64,000 nt of DNA, from assembly GCA_022695795.1 (NCBI GenBank), contig MU404078.1, positions 62,001 through 126,000 of the forward strand, read 5' to 3'. The notes beneath the pieces were generated by a model. It did not search any database, was not told the DNA's origin, and saw nothing but the letters and a program-made list of their open reading frames with translations. The translations under genes were made by a program, and so were the position numbers. Of this stretch, positions 9,931 through 21,695 are shown one piece after another. This DNA is from Biscogniauxia marginata. Its lineage: Eukaryota > Ascomycota > Sordariomycetes > Xylariales > Xylariaceae. Within the stretch, counting starts at the first letter, position 1; every line of letters begins with the position of its first letter.

Positions 9931-11617
9931 ATGGATGAGAAACTGCAGCTTTCCATGGACGAAACTGTCCACCACAAGATCGAAATAAGCATAGAGAACC
10001 ACAAAGATGCGATAAAGAAGATCAATTACGAGGTCCATCCATCAGATTCGTGGCGAGGGGTGTAAGGTAGCTAACAATATCTCTGAGCAGATCTTTAACA
10101 ATCCAGAGCTAGCATGGCAAGAAGTCACAGCCCATGATGCGATCTGCAACTACTTCGGCTCTTTGGGCTCAGACTACACGATCCATCGGCAGGCATACGA
10201 GATAAAGACTAGCTTTCTGATCGAAGCAACCGCACATAGTACTTCCAATGCGACTACAATACCGCCCGTGTCTGGTGCTGGGCCTCGAACCGTTGTGTTC
10301 AATGCCGAGTACGACGCTCTTCCTCACATGGTCCCAGTGCCAGGTACAAACCCCCCTGAATACAAGCCCGCACATGCCTGCGGTCACAATCTGATCGCGT
10401 CTGCGTCTATTGCGGCGTTTATTGCCTGCTGGGAGACGTTGAAAGCAACGGGCAAACAGGGCACTGTGAAGCTGCTTGGAACACCAGCAGAAGAGAGTGG
10501 TGGAGGCAAGATTAAGTTGATCGAGGCTGGTGCCTACAAAGGGGTAGATGCTTGCCTAATGGTCCATCCCGGCCCATTGGCCTCCGACAAAGACTTGAAG
10601 GCCCTCGCCTTTACAAGGACCCTTGCCTCGCAAAGATTGATAGCCGACTTCGAAGGGCTTGCCTCACATGCTGGATTTGCCCCTTGGGAAGGGAAGAACG
10701 CTCTCGACGCCTTTGTGATCTCATACACTGCAATTTCAGCACTCCGTCAGCAATTGCATCCATCCTTAAGGGTGGCGGGAATCATCAGAAACGGGGGGAA
10801 GGCCGCTAATGTCATTCCCGATCACACCAAGGCGGAATACAGCATCAGAGCCTCATCTAGGAAGGATTTGGACGATCTTCGGGTTAAGATCACCAATTGC
10901 TTCAATTCGGGAGCCCAAGCAGCAGGCTGTACCGTAAATATAGATGAGTAAGTGCTGACGCCTTCTAGATCTCATGTGAAAATCACATTAATTCGAATCA
11001 GTAAACGTGCTGCTTATTGGGATCTTCTTTCCAATTTGCCCCTGTGCCAATATTTCACCAACCGAATGACCGGATTTTCTGTCAACACTGTCTGCAGTTT
11101 GCCAGAAATTACAGATAACCCCGGCGCCGCATCGGACCAAGGCAAGAGACTAATTTCTGTGTAAATATAACTCTGGCACCTATACGCTGACTCCCTGACT
11201 ATAGGAAACGTTTCACATGTCTGTCCAGCCATGCAGGGTGCCTTCTTCATCGAAAGCAAAGGAGCCGTCAACCATACGCCTAAGTTTGCCGAAGCTGCTG
11301 GCACAGAGGACGCATTTGAAAGAGCCATTGGTTGTGCCAAGGGTCTGGCAGCCGTCGGATTAGACGTACTGACGGACGACGAATTTGCTACGGAAGTATG
11401 GAAGGCATGGAAAGACGACGTATCTGGCAAAGCAGCTACTATTGCTCAAGATTTTGGGAAAGCGGTTCCGAACCAAGACCAGATTGACGGGCTGCTGGCA
11501 TCGCCTCCTCCCCCGCTTCGAGAACTCTTGAAGACACCTGATATCTCGAGAGAACAAGTGATTGCCACTCTTATGGCAGTCGATACTTACTTCGATCAAA
11601 CTAGAGGGCTGTTCTAG
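9931..11617 (+). CDS. M20-family amidohydrolase / peptidase
   Basis: Model: join(9931..10032,10091..10947,11002..11141,11205..11617), 503 aa. Metal-dependent hydrolase of the M20D type, which cuts amide bonds of N-acylated amino acids, aminobenzoyl-glutamate-like compounds or dipeptides. Visible metal and catalytic sites: Asp109 in FNAEYDALPH, the HACGHN motif (residues 129-134), Glu168-Glu169 in PAEESGGG, His193 in MVHPGP, and the C-terminal NHTP histidine. The dimerisation insert (LIADFEGLASHAG) is present. No signal peptide is seen, so it is probably cytosolic. The first intron (58 nt) uses a weak GTCCAT donor, the second a normal GTAAGT, and the third (11142-11204) a GC donor (GCAAGA), which joins DQ to GNVSHV in frame. 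All active-site residues are intact. The substrate cannot be told from sequence. Confidence 0.85.
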
Positions 11618-13620
11618 CCTCGGATGTACGCAGGGTGTCATAATCAGTCTTATAGTTTCCCGATTTGCTAAAGAGGAGACAAAATGGGAGCGAGTAACCG
11701 TAAATAATAAACCTTGCTCGAGATGGACTATGGCACATTCTGACTTTAGAACATAGGTTAAACGTTGGACTCTTGCAAGTTCTAAGTAGGGTTTTCCAGA
11801 CGTTATTGTTTGTTTGAGGCAGCTATTATCTTATGCACGTTAGTACTGTTGTATCTTGTACTCGTATTTATCCCAAATGGCCTTTAAGCTCATGACTGGT
11901 AACTGGTTTTGGCGGCGCTTACAGGTGTCATTCCGTGTGACAGTTCTTCAAAATCGAATATCATTTTACTCATCGTATTTGGAACCAAATACCAAGTCCT
12001 TAAAACTTTGATATACCTGAACCTGTGGGCTTAACTCTTTAGTATATGCGCAACCAGTCTAAAACGTCACCGCTGGTAAATTTCGACGCCAGCCGCAACG
12101 ATGGCCCGAACGTTCCCGGCCTCATCAACCTAGAGGGATCCAATGGGCAACGCTTCGCCTCAAAGAAGATAACAACGACGTTTATGTCAAGTCGGACGAG
12201 GACTGGAGAAGAAATAAATGTGCCCACTTCCATCATGGGGTTGGCTACCACAAGTGAAATCCCGTCCCCTCACCAATTTGCCTTGTCATCACGGCACTTG
12301 GGCTGGACTAATGAAAAGACGTCATCTGGTCAGAGCAGCGGATTACCATTCGTTGAACGGCAACAACCACCGCGGGGACCACGTACTTCATCGCGTATAG
12401 TACAAACTAACGCTCGAGGTGAGAAAACCTGTCGTTTCTGCTAATCATTCCCCGTATTCCCGGGCTTCGCGCGAGTGTATTCCCAATTTCTCATGATTTT
12501 GGCCAAGGCGGAGGACGACGGCGGACCGGACGTCGCCGTCGACACGCTACGTCTGCCGGGACACCCGTAGGTCGGGGACGCCGTCGACGGGAGCTATTTT
12601 GGCGCTTGAGCGAGCGAGAAACTTTAGGTACCTAAGGCGAATTTAAATTACAAAGCTTGTCCCGGCTGCCGGATATGGCTATTTTAACTAGCGCGTATTT
12701 TGTGGTACCTATTGAGAGGTTAAGTCCATGTATCAATCAGAGGTATACTTTCGTCTACGTCGGTCCGTAGGTTAGTGGTATTTCACATGATTCGTTGGGT
12801 CGTTGCGAACGCAACCCTACCTAGCAACCTGAACCCCTATACGTATGCAACAGGTGGATGACCTAGAGTAGTAGATTGTTCCGACTCGATGCAATGCGAC
12901 CTTATAAACAGGACATACCTCCGAATTAATTTTCTTTTTCGTGAGACCGATGGATCGATTTACCTCCTATTCTCTGTAGGTAGGTAGGTTTTGGAGAACA
13001 GACTCGTGGCTGAGGCGCGGGGCTGGCGGGGCTGGCGGGGAATGCCTGGGGATCATCCAATAAGCAGCCCTGGATAACTGGGCAGCTGCTGGCAAGCTGG
13101 CGACTGGGAAACCTTAAAAGGCCCGGAAAAGCGGCTAGATTTATGGCGCCAAGGGGCTTGGCGATCGTCGATTATTCTACACTAACGGGGCTTACATCAT
13201 ATGTGCTTCCAAATAAGGGTGCGTACCTAAGGTAATACCATTAGGTACCTGCATTCTTCATCCTTTTCCGGAGCCATTGAAAGCGGGAACTTTGCGAATT
13301 TATGTTTTCAAAATCCCTTTCCTCGTCACCTGCACTCGAGAAGAGAACCACGGGAGAGAACAGCCAACTCTTCATTTCGCCGTGGCAAGCTGTGCGAATC
13401 AGAACCCAAGCTATCGGGTCAGCAATGGCTCTTGGTACCAAGTCAAACCCTGGAATCATTGGGCGAAATCGTCTCCCAAGTCAGCGGCCAAGCATCTTGG
13501 CGCTCTCCCTTGCCTTGATATATACACACGTACGTACGGCGGCCGCAGCCCTTTCGAATCCATAATTTTCCCCTTTCTCATTCCTCTCCTCCTCCTGCAT
13601 ATTTGCGAGCGCGGACGAAG
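11618..13620. other. Intergenic region, 2 kb, with possible relics
   Basis: A 132-codon plus-strand frame (12046-12444) and a short GC-rich frame near 12494-12568 look partly protein-like but match no family I know. They may be debris of a former gene. The last 600 bases are probably the promoter and leader of the SGNH hydrolase: a CCAAT sequence lies near 13056 and TACCTAAGGTA / TTAGGTACCT motifs lie at 13224-13250. Confidence 0.4.
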
Positions 13621-14679
13621 ATGGTACAGGAGAATTTAGAACCGCGCCCGCGGCGGGCCCCTTGGCTTTCGTTTCTCTGCACCAAGAGAGCCATTGCCCT
13701 CTTGAGCGTCATCACTTGTGGCCTTATTGTAGTTATTGGTGAGTCTTTTCCGTTCTGCTACGCAGGCGACACGCTACCATCTACTGACACGTACGCTCAT
13801 TCATCTCCAGCTCTTGCCGCCACGAATGTCATCCATACCGGTGGCTCTTCTGTGGCCGCTACAAACTCTGCAGACGCGTCAGTTGCTTCTTCGACTGCGC
13901 CCCAGATGTCCGCAACAGCATCGCTCACGCCTTTCAGTCCAGATAATCTCACTACCGCGAGTTTCAGCGATCCAAACGCCCCGCTGAGAATCATGGCTCT
14001 TGGAGCCTCTGTGGTAAAGGGCGAGACTTCACCCGGCACTGTCGGGTTCCGCAAGCCAATGCGTGACGAGCTCGTCGGCCAGGGCTTTACCGTGAACATG
14101 GTGGGATCGGTGAGGCTCGGGGACATGATAGATAACGACGTGGAGGCGTACGGAGGCAAGAAAATCATTGAACTGCACGAATACGCTACCCAGATTGTGC
14201 CTGATACGCTGCCAAACATGTTCGTCATCAACCTGGGAACGAACAATGTGCTGCAGAAGACCGATGTCGACAGGGCGGGCGAGCAGATGGGAAACTTGAT
14301 CAATTACTTGCTCACGACATCCAATCGGTCGGTTGTCATCCTGAGCACCTTGCTCACCAATACGGTTCCTGATGCGGAGCCCATGGTCCTCCAAGTAAAC
14401 GAGCAGTACCGCCGCCTCATGCCTGGCTTCGAGGCGGACAACAAGCCCGTGGTGCTAGTCGAGATGCACCCCAGCGAGGGCGCCACCGACGTCCCCGCCA
14501 TCGAAGATATTGGGCCGGATGGCTCGCACCCGACGGTCGAGGGATATGCCATGATGGGTCGTCTCTTCGTACGTGGTATCCATGATGCTAGAGATAAGGG
14601 CTACCTCCAGACCCCCGTCGATAACGGAATCCCGGACGATGGCGAAGCCGAGAGGGCCGGCGAGTCTGCCTCGGGGTGA
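13621..14679 (+). CDS. Membrane-anchored SGNH/GDSL-type hydrolase
   Basis: Model: join(13621..13738,13811..14679), 328 aa. A short basic N-terminus precedes one transmembrane helix (about residues 24-40), suggesting a type II membrane protein. A Ser/Thr-rich stalk then leads to an SGNH esterase domain. Block I is MALGASVVKG with the nucleophile Ser106, where the classical GDS reads GAS, as in many fungal members. A GTNN motif matches block III. Block V is DGSHPTVEGY, with the Asp and His of the triad. The domain probably hydrolyses an ester or acetyl group on an extracellular or Golgi substrate. The 72-nt intron (GTGAGT donor, TCTCCAG acceptor) is a multiple of three and has no stop, so an unspliced mRNA would encode 24 extra residues just after the membrane helix. 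Confidence 0.75.
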   Translation: MVQENLEPRPRRAPWLSFLCTKRAIALLSVITCGLIVVIGESFPFCYAGDTLPSTDTYAHSSPALAATNVIHTGGSSVAATNSADASVASSTAPQMSATASLTPFSPDNLTTASFSDPNAPLRIMALGASVVKGETSPGTVGFRKPMRDELVGQGFTVNMVGSVRLGDMIDNDVEAYGGKKIIELHEYATQIVPDTLPNMFVINLGTNNVLQKTDVDRAGEQMGNLINYLLTTSNRSVVILSTLLTNTVPDAEPMVLQVNEQYRRLMPGFEADNKPVVLVEMHPSEGATDVPAIEDIGPDGSHPTVEGYAMMGRLFVRGIHDARDKGYLQTPVDNGIPDDGEAERAGESASG

Positions 14680-17147
14680 ATAGTGAACTCCTGAGCGCCG
14701 GTCACGGTAATGCTCACTGCGGCAAAGAGGGTCGTCGCCCATAGAGGGGGCAGAGCGGCTAACACACTACGGCCAAGCCAGTAAATGCGCGCGTGTGTAT
14801 GTTTGTGCCTTCAGGGGCTTTGAAAGCAACAGACTTCGACGAGGGAACTACTCTGAGGCCCCGATGTGAAAATGAACGGTAGTGCTCCTCTCGCCGTAAG
14901 CAAACTGCGAGAAACGAGGCCAAAAGCTTCGTGTAATTGGGACCTGATGGCCACGCGATCTACTAGAACCCGCAGTTGGACGGGCAGTACACCGGGCCCG
15001 TTTGGTGCAAACGGGTAGGACAATATCGATTTGGGGGGTATCCGAATATAAGGGACTGACTCACTGGATGCTGGACAACCAGAAGATGCTTAGACCTTGT
15101 ATACCCATCGGAGTTTAAAGACCCAGGTGATAATCTAATGGCTCTAATACCCGTTCTCTCCCCCATTCTTGAGGGGGAAAGAGAGAGCGAAAGTGAGCAC
15201 CATAGACGGCGAGATGATGGAGTCAATGATTTACCATTAGATATAGATTAATATGTAGTCGCTAGAACACGCGCGCTTAGGGGCATATCAAAACATATGT
15301 TGCTAATAGCCCGTGTTCTTTTCCCATGCAAGGTTATGTTGTGCGTCTCCATTCGCTTATGCTTAGAAAGCCCCTTATGGTGGCAATTTGCGACTTTCCG
15401 CAGAACTCTCTGTTAAGGGGTTTAGCGATGGTAACATAGCTCAACTAGGGAGTACATAATAAATGAGGAAATCAGTGATTGTCGGATCAATTGATGGATG
15501 TATGTAGAATTCTCGCTAGAGAACCTCCTTCCAAAACAGTCACGGTCTGAATATGGACGTACGTAGGTATGTATGTATGCCCCTGTCCCCTGAACCTGCA
15601 TATGAAGGAGCCAAAGCCCTGGCGCAATGGGATAAAGAAAAATAAATAAAAAGTATATCCCGTCTATTTACTTCCTCTTGGCCCATATTACACTGTGTGC
15701 TACCCTTCCGCCGTGCTCTTATCTCTCGATTTGAACTCTACATGCACACTTTCCTTTTTTAATTATTCTTGTGTGTATAATATGTGTATAATATGTGTAT
15801 AATATGTGTATAATACCAACATTTAACATGCCACAAAATAACTAATTAGATATAGAGTGCATCCGAGGACTCGGGTAGAAGTAAACCCCAGGTTTTTGTG
15901 AAGAAGGAGCTGGAGTTCTTTGCGTGTAAAGTTGTAGTGAGGTTTGCCGGATTACATCCGCAAATCCTTGCTTGTTTAGACACTTGATCGCCTGCTTGAT
16001 GCAGGTACAAGAACAGGGCATAGATAAAGTTCGAGAGTCAAAGCCCCAAGTCCCTAGTTTATGGTATCCCTTGTCAGTTCCTTTATATGTACCTTTGATA
16101 CCGATATCTTGGGCCTATAATGAGCTCCCTTCATTGTATTGTTTGATTTCTCAGATCTGTGAAAAGGCTCTTCTGGCCTTCGGACCGTTCCTCCCGCCCT
16201 GACCGTTTTTATTCGCTTTTTTATTATTAAGTGAGCAAGACGATAAATGACAAGTCGATTTTGCCAACTATCGTGCTATAAGCTAACTAGGTTAGGCCTA
16301 TTCGTTCTTTTAGAAGTATAAACAAGGTTGACTAATATAGTTGGTATGTTGTATAAATGCGCTAGCTAGGATATGGTTCTAAATGAAGCTAAACGCGAGC
16401 CACAACCTTTCCACCGGGTGTATTTGACTCTTGGTAAATAATATAATACTTGTCGGCTCGGTACTACATAGGATCATGTACTAACCTCGAAGACGACGGA
16501 AATGTCTTCTATATCCCGTATAATAATACATAAAGAATACAAGAAATGAGGGAAAGGGGGAGGGTGGAACGTAAAGATAAGTAAAAAGCAAAGCTCCGGT
16601 GAGCTCATCTACACTCGTCAGAGTAGTAAAGTAAACCATACCAATTAACCATGTACAATAGGCAATGGTATTGCCAATTAGATTGTGTTTGCAAAGTATC
16701 ATAGTGATTTTAACTAAACAAACATCGAAAATTTATACAAAGCTTATAAACGCCCAACCTGAACTGTTGTAGCTTCTTCGGAACTAAAGCCTAAGATAAC
16801 TTACACGATATAAAACGAACATCGCAAAAGGCTTCGTTTATCCTGGTAGAAATACATGACAAATGCTCAGTACCTAAACCATCTCTGGGAACTGTATTCA
16901 CGTACGCATAAAAGCAAGAAGTCAACCAGGTACCCTAGACCCATGACTATACAGTGTTCCATTTCCTCTCGCCTGTCTCCCGGTGATAGCTCACGAAGTA
17001 GTCTATTGTTTTGACCTTTGTTTTCAAAATCCCTTTTTTCTGTTTTTCTTTTTCCTTTTGTAATTAATACAACCAAAGTGGGTGGAAAGACCCCCCCCCC
17101 CAAAAGACGCTTCAAGCCCTTTACATATTGATATGTATAAAAACTTA
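14680..17147. other. AT-rich intergenic region between convergent genes, 2.5 kb
   Basis: No intact gene. It holds an 11-bp tandem repeat at 15773-15816 and C-runs near 17092. Short frames (for example 15972-16202 and 16867-17151) show no recognisable content. Confidence 0.45.
15773..15816. repeat. 11-bp tandem repeat, 4 copies (GTGTATAATAT)
   Basis: Four copies of GTGTATAATAT lie head to tail; the last ends in C instead of T. It is a small minisatellite in AT-rich intergenic DNA. Confidence 0.85.
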
Positions 17148-18367
17148 TCATACCGCTTTTACCTCCACCGTGTACACTTTCGTCGGCTCATTCAGGAGGG
17201 AGTACTGACTGTCGCCGTCGTACCCGCTGGCCTCGACGGGCTGTCGCGAGACCCTTGCGTTCCGCGATCGCGACTGCGACTGGTCTTCCAGTTCCATGTG
17301 GGACTGCGTCCCCTGCGAGTTCTTAGTCTTTCCTCCCCCAAACAGCAGCGCGGGCGCCTTGCGGAGCGGCGGGAGCGAGCCGGCGATGAAGGCAAGCGCG
17401 CCCTCGACGATGCACCAGAGTAGGATATTGGCCGAACCCCCTGTGGCCGAAAATGGGTCAGCTTCTTGAAGCATAGCTAGAGGGATATCGAAGGGGAAAA
17501 GAGGAAAAAAGGGGGGTTGGACTTAGACATACAAATTCGGTCCTCTCTTTCAGTGTCATAGTACTGTAGATAGGGCATACGTCCTATACTCGCTGCGCTA
17601 GCCAGTATACCCAAGCTCAGGGTTATCATCAGGGGAATCTTCTGATGTGACAAGATGTTGAGCGATCGGATGAGGATACAAGGTAGGATGGCGCAGACCC
17701 AATCTGTCACGACGGTGATGACGGAGACAGCATAGCTGAGGTTTATGATAATGGTGTAGTCACCACACGTGCCCGCCGAAGGGTCCCATTGGGCTGATAG
17801 AGGTTGGCAGAGCGTGATCACCACGACACCTGGGACAACGCATCCTATCACGGTGGCGATGATGACGAACCACAGGGGATACCGATAGCGCTTCTGGGTT
17901 GCGATACGCAGCAGGAAAATAGCAATCGACGACTTGACTAGAATCGTGAAGGCCGCCTCGCTCAGCTGGAAGAAAAATATGAGCTCGAGCGCGAGTGATT
18001 TCTGAGCAGCGCTGAGCTGGGAGTCGTGCGTGCCGAGGCCATAGTACGCCGCCGCGGTGGTGAAGCCACAAGCAGCAATAAACGCCAACTATAACAAGCC
18101 ATCCATATCCTATATTAGCGCCCAGGGTTCCTGTTGTATGAGATATTCTAGAAGGGGGAAAAGCAAGAAAGGGCTAAAACATACCAGGCCAAAACCACAC
18201 AGCCAGTCGTCCACGCCCCAGGCCCTGGGTTCTCTGCGTGTGCTCCGCAGCCAGTATCGGAACCAGAGTCGAAAGCTCACGATGGCGGTAGTGACGATGC
18301 CGAGGGCCACGGTGAACCCGATGACGACTGCTGCCAAACCCTTCGGCTGGACCCTTTCGACCCCCAT
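17148..18367 (-). CDS. Fungal rhodopsin-domain (PTH11/SAT4-like) seven-helix membrane protein
   Basis: Model: complement(join(17148..17476,17533..18088,18185..18367)), 355 aa. The two introns (96 and 56 nt) have GTATGT donors and remove every stop between exons. Seven hydrophobic segments are visible, starting with GLAAVVIGFTVALGIVTTAI. Family landmarks: WGVDDWLCGFG after helix 1, YYGLGTHDSQL between helices 2 and 3, LCQPLSAQWDPSAGTC in an outer loop, and the WCIVEGALAFIAGSLPPLR block at helix 7. The cytosolic tail is polar, with many Ser/Arg. In pathogenic fungi some members act as PTH11-type surface receptors; most have no known ligand. It stands next to an SGNH hydrolase and a P450, without evidence of a shared pathway. 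Confidence 0.85.
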
Positions 18368-19720
18368 CTTTTCGTTCGGGGCGTATAACAGTGACCTTGG
18401 TTCTGTGCTTGATCCAGGTTGCCTGTACGCCGGTGGGGAGGAGAAGAAGGGTTTGTGAAGTGTATTATATATCTCAAGGCTCCCGGATGCGCGAGATTAG
18501 TCAGGCTATATCTATACACCTCTCCCTCTCGCCCTCTCTCTGTCTTCACTTGCCGCAGCTGCGCCCCACGGTTAAGGGGAAATATTATATGTTCCTTCTG
18601 CTAGCACTTTATGCAGGCATTCTTCTGTTACCTGGCTGCCGGATCCCTGGTGTGCTGGTTCCGGGGACCCCTTGTCATACATAAAGACGTTACATGGCCT
18701 TCTTTCCAGAACTTCTTAGTGGTGCCCGTACCATGGTCAACTGGAATGACAATCAACGACCCGCGGCACAGGTACTAGGTAATAGTACTCCTATCACATT
18801 CGATCCTAGTGGCCTCCCCCTGACCAGTCTATAAAAGGCAGCCAAGTAGGTTCTCTGGAAAACGATATTTTACGGAACAGGAGATATGGGACTGTTTCGC
18901 GTCTCAGCTCTTTACCTACCTAGTCTTCTCTGACTGTCTAGCCAAGATTGAGAGAGTTTGGGTTTAGTCGTCATGATCTGCCTCAGGAGTAGTGGGTTCT
19001 ATTCCACTCGATTGGTCTGTGGGCTGGATGGTCCCTTTACCCAGCTATTTGGTAGTATGTAGAAGATCACAATACGGTACGGGAAGGATAATTTTTTCAC
19101 CTTGATACGGTAAAAAAACGCTTGGCAGACGATCCCGGAGGATCATTTCACGGAAGCCCAGGCCGGTCAGCAAAATACGGTGGAGCTATCGTCATTCCGG
19201 GGCAGGAGACAGCTGATATTTCATTGGGTCCCATTGGCTTGGCTTCTTGGTTCGGAATTCTGCCAAGCTTGCGACGTCAACTCGATACTAGCAAGCCTGG
19301 CCTGTCGATATGGCGTCGAAAAGTTCCAACAATCCCCAAAGACCCGGCCTAGATCTGCTTGGGTCTATAATTTATATTCTGGGCTTCAATCCCCAGAGAC
19401 CTTTCGATTATGGTTCTTGGGATCCCAGGAAATTAGCACTAAGGTGGGCAGTATGTTGGCTAGGTTGTATAGTCGTCAGATGTGGTGCAATGCAACCAAT
19501 TTGGCCAACATGCAGATGATCGGCTGGCTATTCTTTTAATAAAGAGATTCCCCTACTATGACTCTCAGGCTTGGTAACTACTTTCAAGCAACAACTCTGT
19601 CCCCGTGAGCCATACTTTGCTCCGGGAAGGTCTTGATTCTGAACGGAGTAATATTTCCCGCAACGAACTTCTTAATACTATCGTGTTCGAGTTAGATGTG
19701 CGCTTGACTTGTCTGTTGCT
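18368..19720. other. Shared upstream region of the divergent receptor and P450 genes
   Basis: About 1.35 kb with no intact gene, though several overlapping short frames occur at 19122-19539. Promoters of both neighbours probably lie here. A TATAAAA sequence lies near 18831. Confidence 0.4.
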
Positions 19721-21695
19721 ATGGATGCGTATGCGTGCGCCGCCGTCTCGGTGGCCGAGTGGCTGGCGGCTAACGCCCTTCTCGGCTCAATCCTGCCCGA
19801 CCACAGTGCAACAAAGGCGATCATCGGCCTCTTTCTAGTTCAGTATTCGGCAGTTAAATATTATCGTATATTTCTGTACCATCGCTACTTTTCCCCATTC
19901 CGTCACCTGCCTGGTCCCAAGGTGAGTTCTCGATTCCGTGGAAGGTCCGTGGTATGGTCAACAATCGTGCTGACCATCTTAGGATAATCACTTCTTCTTT
20001 GGCCAAGCTATCAATTTCATCAAGGCAAAGTCACCAGAAGAGCTATATGTCAACTGGATGAGAGAGTTCCCCGACGCTCCAGTCATCAGGTATCTCACAT
20101 TTGCGAACAACGAGGTTTTGGTAAGTGAATCATTCGTCTCTCTCTAACCTCCCGGTAGGCAGTCGTAGTCTCATGCGACCTACTCGAGGCTCACCTAAGC
20201 GATCGCCGATTAATAGTTCATCTTAGGTGTGCAACAGTCTCAACGCCTTCAAGGATGTCTTGCAGACCAATTGCTACTCCTTCCACAAACCGGACCGATG
20301 GCGGAAGATGATGGTAGAAATCACCGGGAAGGGCGTGCTATCTCTTGAGGACGAAGAGCACCGTCTTCACCGCAAGATGCTAGCTGGTGTCTTCTCAGCG
20401 CCCAACGTCCGGAAGCTCGAGCCTGTCTTCCAGGCCAAGTCGAAAGAGCTCAATTCTGTTCTTGATGAAGCTATCGATGCCGGCAAGGAGAAAGGAGGCA
20501 AAGGCGTTATCGACTGCACCGAGGTGTTCAACAAGACTACTCTGGACGTCATCGGCGTTACCGTCCTAGGAGCTGAACTCGCCCACCTGAAGACCGTCAA
20601 CAAAGCACCAGGCCATAATGGCAAGGCGAAAGTGAAAACGGAGAAAGAGTACACATTCCATGATGCCTACGAAATCATCTTCTCTCAGAGCTTGATCGGA
20701 AAGATCCTGTTCTTTGCTAATGCTTATGTGCCCACCCGTTGGCTGCCTCTGGAAGCGAACCACGAATTCGCCTTTGCTACTCGCTGGTTGAGGGATATCC
20801 TCTCCAAGTTGATCATTGAACGTTACGGCGACGCTGAGAAAGCCCGCAGTTCTGGAAAGTACGAGAACATGAAGAAAGACTCCCGAGATCTGCTCAGCTA
20901 TATCGTTGAGGAGAGCATGCCTGGCGGGCCCGCCGAAGGTATCCATATGGAAAACTTCCTAGGACATGTACGTGCAGATTTAACTCCCTTATCTTTGGCA
21001 TTTAATTGCTTGGGCACTGACGGTCTAATACAGCTCCTCCAATTCATGGCTGCCGGTCACGCAACGAGTGCCGACACAATTTCTTGGTCCGTGTACACTA
21101 TGGCGATGAACCACGATATCCAGGACAAACTTCGCAATGAAATCAACGAGCTTGCCTCTCGGAAACCGGAATTTGACTTCACTGATATCGATGCTCTCCC
21201 TTATCTGAACAACTTTATCAGGGAAACCCTCCGTATCTATGCCCCATGTAAGTCCAAAACCCCCCTATTATCCCACTACGTTCTGAGCCCACCGGTTACT
21301 AATTTTACAAAGCGACGTCTCACCATCGCCAGGCGGGTACTGACTTGACGATCGATGGCGTGTTCGTACCCAAGGGCACAATTTTCGACATCGTCCCCGC
21401 CGTGCCTATGCTCAACCCGACAATCTGGGGCGAGGACGCAACCGTGCACGATCCTACACGGTGGGACAGACTAACACCCGATCAGAGCTCTCCGTACGCC
21501 TTCGAGGCCTTCTCTAACGGTCCGCGCATGTGCATCGGAAAGAGCTACGCCATGACGGAGATGAAGATCATGCTGGTCGACCTGATCCGCCGGTTTCGGT
21601 TCCTGAAGGTGGAGAAGCCCTTCACTATCGAGAACCCGGGGTTCGCGTTGAGGCCAAACGGGCTGGAAGTCAGCCTGGAGAGGATCGAGGCATAG
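19721..21695 (+). CDS. Cytochrome P450 monooxygenase (CYP4-like fungal type)
   Basis: Model: join(19721..19921,19983..20120,20227..20967,21034..21247,21313..21695), 558 aa. Four introns of 61-106 nt; all junctions keep frame. An N-terminal hydrophobic anchor is followed by the proline-rich hinge HLPGPK. The oxygen-binding I-helix is AAGHATSADTISW, the K-helix ExxR is ETLR, and the haem loop FSNGPRMCIGKSYA carries the ligand Cys505. All catalytic landmarks are intact, so an active ER-bound enzyme is expected, using NADPH via P450 reductase. The long segment before the I-helix and the FxxGPRxCIG form resemble CYP4-like fungal families that hydroxylate fatty acids or terpenoids; the substrate cannot be deduced. 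The nearest neighbours are the rhodopsin-like protein and, across a desert, an MFS transporter. Confidence 0.92.

Noticed and set aside
12046..12444. 132-codon open frame between the M20 and SGNH genes
   Set aside because: Low-complexity Ser/Thr/Arg composition and no match to a family I know; alternative frames look equally protein-like, so no gene is called.
19748..19800. tRNA-like sequence (GGTGGCCGAGTGGCTGGCGG) resembling a Ser/Leu tRNA 5' part
   Set aside because: It lies inside the first exon of the P450 and encodes VAEWLAANAL; no matching T-arm or acceptor stem follows at the right distance.
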